Source of the DNA: Gibbula magus
Lineage: Eukaryota > Mollusca > Gastropoda > Trochida > Trochidae
Length of the DNA: 64,000 nucleotides
Reading direction: 5' to 3'
Assembly (NCBI GenBank): GCA_936450465.1
Contig: OW388296.1
Location: 44,496,448 to 44,560,447 of the forward strand
Below are positions 22,761 through 34,400 of the stretch, piece by piece (the stretch's first letter is position 1; each line of letters opens with the position of its first letter). Both the position numbers and the translations under genes were made by a program. The notes below the pieces were generated by a model, which was not told where the DNA came from, did no database searches, and saw nothing but the letters and a program-made list of their open reading frames with translations.

Positions 22761-24940
22761 CATGGACGCCAACCAAAATGAGGGATTGTTTCAAACATTT
22801 AATGTTCCATTTGACCAGAAACAAGTAATATGACGTTTGGGGATCGTAATAAATGAGTTTTATGTTTATTCCGTACACTTGAAGCACATATTGTGAGAAA
22901 TAAATTAATTTTAAGCACGCTATCACGTACGTTTCATTTATCAAATTTCACAATTTTACTACGGCGGCAGATAGGCGCTGTCCGCCATTACGGGTTCTCT
23001 GTCCTGCCTAGGTTTGGCAAACTACGGTTATATTATCTTAACTCTATAACCATTATTAATGGCTTAAGTTCTGATATCAATACAGATACTCATTTGGTAC
23101 TCAATGCGTTTGTGTGCTTTTTAATTGTCTCCAACTATGTTTCTGACCAAAATTCACAATTAAAAGATCTAAGGGTAGTTAAATATGTTGAATAACAAGG
23201 CTCAATACATGATACACCTATCACCTTGACATATACTATTGCAACACGTCTTCACCAACGTAAAAATGGACTCTAATTAATTTAAATTTTAACTTTTAAT
23301 TTGATCTCTCAAATGAGTTTACAATATCATTATAATAGAAAGACAAGGGTATCAACTTCTGTATTTCACAATGGCGACGTTTCGGTATGTGTCCTTATAC
23401 CGTAATCAAGCATATGGAAGAGATGTATACACTTGTATGCACTTATTTCGTATTCATTACGTTTCATTGGATTTTTTGACGCTGCAATTTGACGTATAGG
23501 TCTGGCATGCACTCGTTGCAACCCACTGGTTAAAGTACTTGCCTTGGATAGTCTTCTCCTGTCTATTCTTTTCCTGTATTCATTTGTCTTACATATACAT
23601 GTGTGACATGAAAGAATCTGTGATATTACGGAAACTTTAATCCGAAATAAACCAACATTATTTTCCAAACCATATTAAACAAAGAAAATGCAATTTGCAT
23701 TTGAAAATATTATACTGCCTATGAACTTAGAGCAATAGTTGGCGTACATAAAAAAGAGAGATTGAGAGAAAGACAGAGACATACATAGTTCAGTCATTAT
23801 TAATGGAGATATTGTTGAAGTAGAGTTACAAATACCTTCAAAATACGGATCACATTTTTAGCAAGTGTCAATCTCGCCTTCATTTCCTCAGGAAGCTTCG
23901 ATCTTACCACATTGACTCAACTATTTTGGATTTTTTTCTATAAAACCTGTGTTCAGTCTATACCCATGTTCTCTATCCAATGTTGGTTCGGCTCCCTGTC
24001 ACTAACAGATAGGAAAAAATAAGAAAAGATAATTAAACAAGGAGAGAACATTTATAATCGTATTTTTAAGACATTAGAAGAACTTCATGAACGACATGCA
24101 CAAAATTTAGCTAACAATTATTAGTGACCATTCACATGTTTTACATGACTGTTTTGAAGTATTACCCTCCGGCCTTCGGTATAATGCAACGACGTGCAAA
24201 ACCAAACGCTATAAAATGTCTTTTGTACCAAAATCAATTTCTCTATTGAATAAGCATAAATGTTTCCATCATCATACTCATTGTACATGTTATATAGTTG
24301 TGTTTCAATGTATGTATTTTAAATGTATGTATAATTTGTATGTATGCTCACTCAGACGTGAAACAAATTCACTTACGGACAATAAAGAATTATCTTATCT
24401 TACTCTTATGGACATATTGCTATTGACTATTACCCGCAGTTAAAATCAATCCGTCTATCTTAATGTCTATGGCATACATTTGTGTAGGTCCATTATATCA
24501 TTGGGTATGATTCGTCTGGTACTTGGACGTCTGTTTATTGGCCGTCTAAGTTTTGGGGGTAAACCGATTTAAGACAACCAAAAGCTATTTTGAAAAATCT
24601 CTTTTCCATATTATTTTAACATATGGACCATTTCGCGTATAAAGATATGCATTTCGCAAAATAATAACAAGATTTATCTGTTGATGATATAAACCTTATA
24701 ATTTGTAAGGAAGTATTAGCAATGGAAACGAAGCATTCTATTTTACAAAAATCATAAAGATTCAGAATTGTATGTTAATCAAACTAAGATTTATTCTTTA
24801 CTGGATATATTCCTATAAACTGAGTATTAAGATATTTGCAGACTCGAATTAGCTAAAACAGTACGAAATATTATAACAAGTATAAGAAGAGTCCTACAAT
24901 TGACAGTCACAGTAGTAATATAGTTACAAAACAATTGAGG
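22761..24940. other. Non-coding right part of the 8.9-kb element
   Basis: About 2.2 kb upstream of the element's promoter with no exon I can defend; the reading frames at 22893-23195 and 23366-23668 look like chance. Nearby, two direct copies of TTCAGTTTTCGATCACC at about 22243 and 22367, each followed by GTTACTTCC, lie in intron 1. Confidence 0.45.
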
Positions 24941-24942
24941 TA

Positions 24943-25154
24943 TGGTTGTTACATTTTACCGTATATTGTGTTACAATTTACCGCACTTTTTAGTAAAATT
25001 TTACCGCACCCCCTTATTACAATTTAACGTAGTAATATTTATTACATCTTACCGCATTTTTATTACAATTTACCACATTATTACATCTTACCGCGTTTTT
25101 ATTACAATTAACTGCAGTTATTTCATCTAACCGCGTTTATTACATCTTACGTCG
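24943..25154. repeat. Right terminal inverted array of the 8.9-kb element
   Basis: About ten units built on ATTACATCTTACCGC, with variants ATTACAATTTACCGC and ATTACAATTAACTGC, are the reverse complement of the array at 16250-16405. It ends ATTACATCTTACGTCG at 25154. The outermost 25 bases match the left tip exactly; units further in are less conserved. Confidence 0.85.
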
Positions 25155-25629
25155 TTACAGACACTATTTCTTTTATTGCCCATGAGAGAAATCATAACAG
25201 GATAAATATATTTCCTACGATTCCTTGGGAAACTTCGTCAACCACTCATTTTCTTCTTTCACTTTTGAACTTAATCGCAAAGAAGCAAACGTTTGAAATT
25301 TCAAAACATTATCCGTTCCTATATCTTACATTAATATTTTTATTGCACGAGCGAGAAATTTGTATGAGTTTCGTAAAAGTCATATGGCACACTTTCCAGT
25401 GCAATCACATCAAAATACACAGCAGATGGCCAACTTCTCTTGCAATGGCAAGCTAAATTAAAGTGACGTCACGAATAATTGTAATTTGTAAATACGGGGA
25501 ATTGTACTGAAATAATGGCTGCTATGCAAACATGATATGGGCACATGTGCTCCTATCGAACATATGAACTCGTTTATTTTCAACCATGTTAGTCATAATT
25601 TTATTTATGTATTCATTTGTTTCCTTTAG

Positions 25630-26408
25630 AATCGGCAAGATTATATCGACAATCTGATAAGATACCAATGACCAGACTTCTCATTGTTGAAAAGAGCAGA
25701 CAAGAATTACGGCAATTGTTTCTCAACAACAAAACTACAGCTAGATATGTCAATTACTTTGAAGGTGCAATGCAAATGACATATATAAAACGTTCACAAA
25801 TGTTGTTATTTACTTTGACCCCGCTTCTTAAACTAATGATATCGTCGTTAAATGGAGAACATCAGAAACTGGTTTGGAATGGGACATGTGAGGCGTTCTG
25901 TGAGACAGATGACGTTGTATACCTATTGCTATGTGTTCGTGCTGGTAATACTTTAGCATCCATGTCCCACTTCGGGACTAATATAACTAAAATCCAAACC
26001 ATTAAATACTTTGCAAGAAGTATGACTGCTGATATCAACACTAAACTTCTATATTTGTTGACAAAAGACGAACAAATAGTTGTCTACAATTACCTTGGAA
26101 GAAAGCAGGAACAAAGAAGGGAAAGGGGATGGGGAATTACTGCCTTGTATATAGAGCCATATAGTAATTGGTTGTACTACGTGAAATCGTACAAGGAACT
26201 TTATCGACTCTCATTGGTTGATAGTAAATTAAATCCACACCATTCAGGGACATTTTTCCAACTTGCGTTTTTTATTTGTGTGTTTGATGATGCAGTTTAC
26301 GGAATCTCAACTGGTTCTATAACTCTATTTTCATCTTCGAGTAATCGGGAAATCAAGATAAAGAAAGGAATTGATAATCATTCGCCAAGTTGTTGTTTGA
26401 TACCCTAG
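25630..26408 (+). CDS. Terminal exon of a host gene, possibly beta-propeller-like
   Basis: After an acceptor TTCCTTTAG at 25621-25629, an open frame of about 259 codons runs to TAG at 26408. There is no ATG near its start, so this is an internal-to-last exon. Repeated patterns such as NTKLLYLLTKDEQIVVYNYLG and PYSNWLYYVKSYKELYRLSL resemble the strand repeats of YWTD/LDL-receptor class B type propellers, where a Y/W-rich strand ends each blade. I see no signal peptide or membrane segment in this exon. Upstream exons are not found between it and the transposon end 475 bases away; they may lie beyond the 8.9-kb insertion. Function unknown. Confidence 0.5.
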
Positions 26409-26409
26409 A

Positions 26410-27298
26410 TCTAATATACACGTGACGAACTTGCAAACAATGACATCTCACAGGATTTCTAACCATCACCGAGAACAACAGAACATCTTGAATAGGCTAG
26501 ATACTAGTATAGTCCAGTCTAAGCAAAGTTAAACAAATTCACTCTGCGTGTACCTTGACAGTCAATATTGTACCTCTATTAAATTTGCAAGAATGTCATT
26601 GGCCAGTTCACACCATGTGATCGAAAAATATAGTTGTACACTGACACCATCTACGAGGGATGAGGTCAGTTTTGGGACAGAATTTTCACTGACCCGAAAA
26701 ATTGACTCTTCGCGTGATTTGTGTCACATGACTGTTTGTTTTGACGATTTTTGTCCAAGATTGCGTCATCTGATCGGATCGCTGATTATGTAATGAGATA
26801 ACGTTTTCGATTTAACAGTATGGCTATGTGTGTAGGGCAACAGCTAAAATGTTAAATAAAAAAGCCTGAAACAACAACATTTTTCGAAATATAAAACACT
26901 TAATTACTCATGGTGAGGTTAATTATGTGAAATACAGGGACTCTCGGACATGATTCCCGAGGCGGTCTGGGTCAAGTCCGACCGCTTCGGAAGTCAAGGC
27001 TTTGCACACTTAAACGTTTTGTGCAGACTATTTGGCTAATGGGGATTCTAAATTGTACCGTGCACCATGAGAATAATCACATTGCCTGTTCTCTCTAAGC
27101 CTCAGTTAGGTCAGTGATGCCAGTGTTTAGTGCCAGGCAGAGGTTATTACACAAATAAATAAAAACCAGAGCCAATGGTCAATATTGCCAAAGAAATCTA
27201 CGTGTTGAAATTACATAACGATCTGTGTGTTGACCTTGCTTAGTTCACAATCTAGTGACACGTGGTCAGCCAGTGAGAGGCATCTCTCCCTCCCTCTC

Positions 27299-27329
<31 letters not shown>

Positions 27330-28368
27330 TACTCTCTCATCAAACAATATTAGCCGTGGCGAGCTACATGGCTCTAATTTTACTGTACGAGGAGGTGTTA
27401 CTGTATGAGTAAGTTTGAGGAATTATAACAGTTCAGTCGAGACGGATTATTCCATTTTGATTAGAATGAGATTCAAAATGGTACCAAGGTTGAGTAAAAA
27501 CAATACTTGAAAAGCAAACGCAATTTGTACTGTAGTATATGTTGCACTGGTTATGTTTATTGAATGTCTGACAAAATAAGTGTAAGTATTGTGATTCAAA
27601 TGCTTTAATGCTGAACATTTCTGCATAACTCTGTACATATTCTTCATAGATTGTGTTTGAGGTTGAATGTTTAAGTTATCCTCATCATTGTTTGTAAAAC
27701 GTAATAAAGAAATAACACGCAAATAGTCTTCTTGTTCTTTGTGTTTCTGTTGTTCTTCATATTCTTATGATTGGTCTCCTTTTTGACTGTATTGAAATAT
27801 CGTATGGGGAATAAAGTTTTAGTATTAAAACAAATGAAGGAACTAACAATATCACTCGAAAAGAGGAATATAAGAAGTAATTACTTATCCAATTACGCTA
27901 TGTGTAGAATCCAACAAATCTAAGACATATGATGAAGAAAACCTTCTAGATCAGTGGTCACAAAATTTGAAACTTTCTTCTTCTGAGGATTCGATCCCAG
28001 AACAGCCTGGCTGGCAAAACCCTTTTCATTGCCTCTGCGACAATCATTCAACTTTGAAAACGTGTATGGCTCAAATGAGGACATATCTCACACAATGATA
28101 TAGAATTGTTTATAATGAAGGTGATGGTGATTATGATGCATGTAAAAATGGTATTGTTTAGAGTTATGTAAATGATTAGAATAGTTAGTATAGAACAATC
28201 GTCACTGCCTAGTTGTAATGATGAAACTGGAAATGACATTGTAACCCCCTTTTAAAAGTTGTAAACACACTTCACTTACTAGCAACAAACATTATGTAAG
28301 TCACACAGTTAGTACGCAACATTAGTACCTAACATTACAAAACAAAATGGAATCACTGCAAAAGTAAA
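26410..28368. other. Non-coding interval between the two large transposons
   Basis: No exon recognised. Contains a TC-rich microsatellite at 27283-27330. Reading frames at 26548-26793 and 27447-27722 have no supporting splice sites or recognisable protein pattern. Confidence 0.45.
27283..27330. repeat. (TC)n microsatellite
   Basis: Nearly uninterrupted CT/TC dinucleotides with a few CTCC units. Confidence 0.95.
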
Positions 28369-28371
28369 TGT

Positions 28372-29830
28372 CACAGGACCAAAACCAGTGGAATCCAATT
28401 TCCGGATACCTGGCGGATTCTCCCGTATCCTTACCCATTTGGTATCCGGGAATCCGGAAATGTATTCTCTCCCGTATACCAGATCCGCCCATATTCTTCC
28501 GGATATTTTTCCGGAAAGTATGTTTCTTAGAATACTGGAATCCGGAAATGTATACTTTTCCATATCCCAGATCCGCGTGTCTTCTACTGGAAATATTTCC
28601 GGAAAGTATGTTTCTAAGAATACTGGAATCCGGACAGAATATCTTATCCGGATACCCTTCTATTAGTAGGAATAGGCAAGTTATTGGGTAATATTACTGT
28701 CTTATGTTGAGAAAGTGTTCACATTATTTGATAATGATAATAGTTATAATGATAATAATATGTCATTACTATGTCATGTTGTTGCAATAAACTATGCATA
28801 CAGCATTACACTACACACATAAACAAACCTTGCCTACTAGAGTCTATAAGAAACAAGTTTTACATTATTGAACAAGAAAGAAATATATAAATTAAAATTT
28901 TATATGGAAACGGTCAAAACAAATAACTCAAAGAAGTTGAAAACCCAAAAGGAACATCTACACATGATGATTGTTCCACACACCAAGTTTCGTTGAGATA
29001 TGTCTTATAGTTTTCGAGTTCTGATCCGGAAAGGAAATTTAAAGTTACATTTCCATGGAAACGGTCAAAAAAATAACTCGAAGAAGTTGAAAACCCCAAA
29101 AGGCACATCTACACATGATGATTGTTCCACACACCAAGTTTCGTTGAGATATGTCTTATAGTTTTGAAGTTTGAGGCCGGAATGGAAAAGCCTGGATGGA
29201 CAGACGGACAGACGGACGGAGCTCATTTCTATATCCACCCTCAACTTCGTTGCGGGGGATAATTAAGGGAGACAACTGTCCCCACACCTCAATGCATGCT
29301 GCTGATGTTTTTGTTTACAAACTTGTCTCATATGTTTACATTAAACAGCATTTATATATATCAACATTTCATATTAATGTTCATTACAATAGAATAGAGG
29401 GAGTATCTTGTTAATTGTTAAATTTGTTCTTTGATTATTTGCCATACAACGTATGTGCAAATAATGCATGTTATGTGGTCGACTGGTCGTCATGCTTGAT
29501 CGCACATCACCTGTCGGCTAATTAACACCTTGACTAATTGGCAGGCTAATTAACACCTTGACTAAGTGTCTGTAGCAACAGGTGGGAATGTTAGTGCTTG
29601 AGTAGTATTTCGGTTACATCCAACTACTGATAGATTTGTGCATCTCATGACATGTGATTGAACCTTCTCAAAATTTGCCATGATATTTGCATATTTGCGT
29701 TATTTTGCCACACAAAGAATGTTCAATATTCTGGCAGTCATGCTTGACCGCACATCACCTCTCGGCTAATTAACACCTTGACTAATTGGATATAAACAAT
29801 TAGTGTCTCGCTGTTGCAACAGGTGGGAGC
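28372..29830 (+). repeat. Left terminal inverted repeat of the CACTA element
   Basis: Pairs with 54331-55768. The outer 300 bp contain about nine TCCGGA motifs in two tandem blocks (GGAAATGTAT...TTCCGGAAAGTATG). A tandem pair of about 140-bp units follows at 28908-29190, each with CAAGTTTCGTTGAGATATG. The inner part has three copies of GGCTAATTAACACCTTGACT (about 29517, 29554, 29764) near GTCATGCTTGA and CACATCACCT words. Short chance frames in it are mirrored in the right arm because the DNA is duplicated. Confidence 0.9.
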
Positions 29831-31434
29831 AACTTCTGTTGCTTTAAATAGCTTCTTTCCTTTCATTTACTTTCACATGTTGTATATATATGTTGTTTTA
29901 TTAAAATACATATTAAAAGAATAAACCATAAACAGGACAATTGTTATAGTAATCATCAAATCAATAACAAATTCATATAAATAGATCATTTCATTCAGTC
30001 TTTATATATGATATATCAAAATACAATACAATACATACAATTTATTATGACAATGTGACACACGTCCATAACTTCACATCTCACATATAATTTCTCAGGG
30101 TACAGCTGGAAACAAGATAAATCACATCCCCTGGACTCCCCATCCATCCACATAGTAATACATTTATTATTGCCCTTATATTTTATCATAGACTGTACCC
30201 CTATAATCTCACAATATAGAAAAGGCAAAATAAGTTTACAAATTTCTGTCTGACAAAGAATATATCTCAAAACCCGAGCGTCCTTGCATTAGATGTTCTG
30301 TTGATAACTAAAGAACACATTTTGCATTGCTAACGTGAAGGGGTTCAAGAATAAATTAATAACATGTCATTCTGAATATAACAAAGATGTTGTTCTGAAA
30401 ATGTTATGTTTCCATATCATACATACATTTTGGAGAAGTTCTTTATTTGTACTGTTATAGGGAAATTCCTCCCACACAAATTCTTAAACATTGCTGCAGC
30501 ACCCAATGTACAAACTTCAAGATTTTACCTTTGGTTTTCAATAGTTCTGGAATATTGTGGTATGATAGATTGGATGGATGGCCTATAAGCCTTACCTAAG
30601 ATGGATTTAAAGGAAGCACTTTGGATAATGATAATACTTCTATCATGGGAAATAATAAATTGCTACATCAATGAGTTATTATAAAATTGAATTTGAATTT
30701 TCTTAGTTGACAGAATTTAGTTTATCAATACTTACATAGCATGGTTTGAAAGTGAATGTCATTAAAGACTGTACTGATAGTTGATATCTGATATTAAATG
30801 TCAGTACAGTGATTCATTGGAGCTGACTATCACTTTATACGTCAGTAATACATACACATACTGAACTTCCTTCCGGTGTTATAACATGTTTATGAAACAA
30901 GTGGGTGGTTTGGTATTTAACGGATAAAAGCGAGTTAGATACCAATACCATTCACAAGTTTCAGGAAAATGTTATTAAACAGAATTGAATTTAATATTTT
31001 TTTGATAACTTGCTGATTTTACTGCAAAAAATTCATAGATTGATATCAAGCTCAACCGCCACTGCGGCCGAGCCGCAAACATCGTGACTTCATATTTAAA
31101 CCACTATGATGTCACTTCAATCAGAAGTACACAATGTTATTACCAATTTACAAAAAGTATAATAACACCTTAGAATTTTTAAACAGCAATTTCTTCAACA
31201 GGTGAGTAATAAAATTAACTTTGTGAATGATTTGTCATCAAATAATTATTCAGTTAAAAAAATTGGTAGTACATGGAAGGACATTTAGAATCCTCTCCAT
31301 GATGAAAGGTTCCAAAAGAAAAAGTAAGAGCAAAGCACTGTTTAGATTTTCATACAAAATTGCTCAATTGATTTTCATGTAAATCTGCTGTCACATAAAA
31401 CTATCAACTGTCGATTATATGATGCTGTGGAGAA

Positions 31435-34400
31435 TTAAAAGGATCTTCGTTTACCTGGTCTTGATGTTGGTGTAGACTGGGGTAGAGAGGCAGGAGAAAA
31501 GGAAAAGTCACTGAAGAGATCTGGTGAAGATGGAATGTTGATAGAAGGAGACCTTGGTGGTGATGATGACGATGATGAATTTGATGATGACGTAGATGGT
31601 AATGAAGCTATGTGTACAGCTACTGGTGAAGGCAAGGATGCTGATGATTCCAGTTCCAATCTCATGGAGGTTACTTAAATGTAAGGGTAATGCATAATTA
31701 AAATTACACATTAAGATTTTAGTAATAAATTTCAAATATAGTCCAATCAATTTGTTTTTAAAAATCAATAGGATTGAATTTCTTTTGATAAATTGCTCTG
31801 AGAAAGACACTGTAAATAGAGGTAACACAATCTTATTATGGATTCCTGAGATTGGATAGACAACTTATTTCTTTTCATATTAACATTAAGAAAGTTGTAG
31901 ACAAAATAATACGAAATGACTATATTTGCTGTCATTGTTGTAGAAAAATATGCTCTGAAGCCAATTCTGTCATAACAAAATACAGCCATGGACTCTGCAG
32001 CTGATCCGTATTTCATTATTATTGCCCATATGGTCTTTATTATGAATTGGACAAATTTACCAATTACCAAATACCAAAGTTTATCATTATAGACCTGTTC
32101 ATTATTAGAGTGAAAGTAACATAATCTGACATTTGAAGATACTCATAAATAAAGTTATCCGACCTCTGTACCTTCTGTCATATATTCATTTCATATTCAA
32201 GTTCTTGCAGTTTCTAACTTAATTAACCACATTATCTCATTCAGACAAAAACAAAAACAATTACCTGATGTTTGCTTGCATTTGTCTCTGATAGCCCAAC
32301 TGGGCACCCGATGTGAAGCTTGCACAGTGGTGTATCGTGTTGGGTGGTCCTCCTGGTCCTTAACATGACCTAGCTCATCGAGATGCTCTTTCACATCTCT
32401 CAACAGATGGGACTCCCAAAACAAAGGCAGAACATATCTCTGGTCGCTTCCATCTTCATTGTCCGTCATGTCTGGTGAGGTGCACTCACGGGTCAGCACT
32501 GTCTTGGCCCTTGCCTTCCACTCTGCTGATCTTCTTGATTTTTCTACCGCTCCAAGTCTTTTGTTCAATTTCTTTAACAAGGAAAGCATACTTTTAGCAT
32601 AATGGATAAAACTATCACATCACAATTCTTAACCCTCAAACAACTCACTAAATACCATGGGGTCAAGGAGACCCGACAAAATTTCTGACACAAATGGCAC
32701 CAGAGGTTCTCAGAAATGTTTACAATTGCTTACTCAGCTGTATTTGTTGGAAGTATATAAATATTTTCAAAAGATTCCACGAAGAAAATTGGACAAAAAT
32801 AATAATCATTTTTTGTTTTTTGAGGATGGGTCTCTTTGAGTCCAAATATATTTTAAATAAAAAAAATTCGATTGAAAACTAAATTGTTAAATTTTGAAAG
32901 TTTGAAACATTGCTTTATCCACACACTTAATGTCATTGATTTTGGATGATTTGCAAAAAATGGTTCATTTTGCCCTTCACACCCCCTATTTTTTTACAAT
33001 TATACATCAAAATTATTTAAGATACATATAAGAAAGGCATCGTGAAGTTTCTTAATGAATATTATGTGCTAATGTATGCCTTCTGAGGTGAGGTGAGTTG
33101 GGGTTTAACGCCGCTTTCAAGATTATTTAAAGCTTTTAACGCTGGGTCTAATAAACCCCACTCGACTTACATTTGTAAGTAATAAAGATGAACAAGCAAA
33201 GTAAATATGGTTAAATTGAAAGTACATAAAAGCAGGTCAACTTAGCTAAAGTTATTTATATTATTTTTAAAGGTAAAAACATACAGCTGGGGTCAAATAG
33301 ACCCAATTAAGTTGTATGAGGGTTAAACAGAAAAGGTAAGTAGATTCTGTGTTCTTCTGGTCAAAAAAGAACAAAAAAATCAAATAATATCAAAGTGGTC
33401 CATTACATTTTCAGTTCTTTGTCAACTTCTTCTATCCATTTAAAATATCAATTCTTACATGACAATGTGATTATGTTCGAATGGATACATCAATAGCATT
33501 GCAGATTCAGTCTGATGAAAGTGGTCTAACCCCGAAAAAGTTACAACTACAAAAAAACATTCTGCAAAATATTCTGCTCCTACTATAGGGAGAGGATGTA
33601 GATACCTTAAAGGAGCTGTAGCACGATTTTTGCAAAATTATTTTTTTTCAAATTCCCCATTTATAATGATAGTTTGTGTCATTTAGGGTAAAATATCCTA
33701 TTACACAAACAAATTGCCCGTTTAGCAGTTATTAGCGGTAATAACGTTGTTGTAAAAATTGCATGGTGACCTTGTCATTGTGAAAACATTTCATTATTTC
33801 GAATTACAAAAAAGATTCCCATGGCTTTACTGAGCCACTCTTTCTTAACTTGATATTCCGAAGAGAGAAGGGTGTCTTACTATTGGTGAAATTATTTTTC
33901 AAATAAATTTCCTCGACTTATTTAACATGCTACTGCCCCTTCAAAACATTATTTCACACCTACCGTTATCCTTCTCTTGTTCCTTCTATTGCTGGCACGA
34001 TGATTTGTCTTCTTACCACTAAGTTGGCGCATGTGGTCATCCCGCTTATTCATCCACACCTGATAGAAGGCCTCTGAAACGGAAATTAATAATTGTGTAT
34101 AAGCTGCCTCATATTCCAGAAAAACATTCATAGCGCCAGTGCTAGATAACACTTGCCCTTACAGTAACACAAGAAAAAAAAATTCCCTCTGATTTAAAGA
34201 AACTGGGCTTGATAAATTCGATTTACCATATATTGATAGTACAATTCACAACTGCGAGAGGAGATGTTCATTCATTTTAATGCACTTAAATAGCCTTTAA
34301 AGGATTAATGAGTGAAAAAAGCAGATGGAGCACAGATGAAAGGTTTCTTATTCTTACTGTAATAATAATAATCATCATCATTTATATTAAATACCCTAAG

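Larger units (their letters stand above)
16250..25154 (-). mobile_element. 8.9-kb DNA transposon of unassigned superfamily, TTA target duplication
   Basis: Both ends begin CGACGTAAGATGTAATAAAC (left, plus strand; right, complement) and continue as inverted arrays of a roughly 20-bp unit. TTA flanks both sides (16247-16249 and 25155-25157), consistent with a 3-bp target duplication. Inside is one minus-strand transcription unit (22674-17271) encoding two coiled-coil ORFs, the longer with a candidate RNase H-like catalytic region. Ends, duplication, promoter and gene fit one complete element. TTA duplications are known for PIF/Harbinger, but the protein does not look like a Harbinger transposase and no Myb-like partner is seen. 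I could not place it in a named superfamily. Confidence 0.75.

Noticed and set aside
28368..28691. Overlapping frames of about 90-107 codons that recur almost unchanged at 55474-55783
   Set aside because: The conservation comes from the duplicated inverted ends of the CACTA element. Several frames are equally conserved and none resembles a protein.
30016..30270. A further exon of the minus-strand CACTA gene
   Set aside because: The frame looks partly protein-like but no acceptor in the right phase was found, and the preceding exon can end by itself at 31435.
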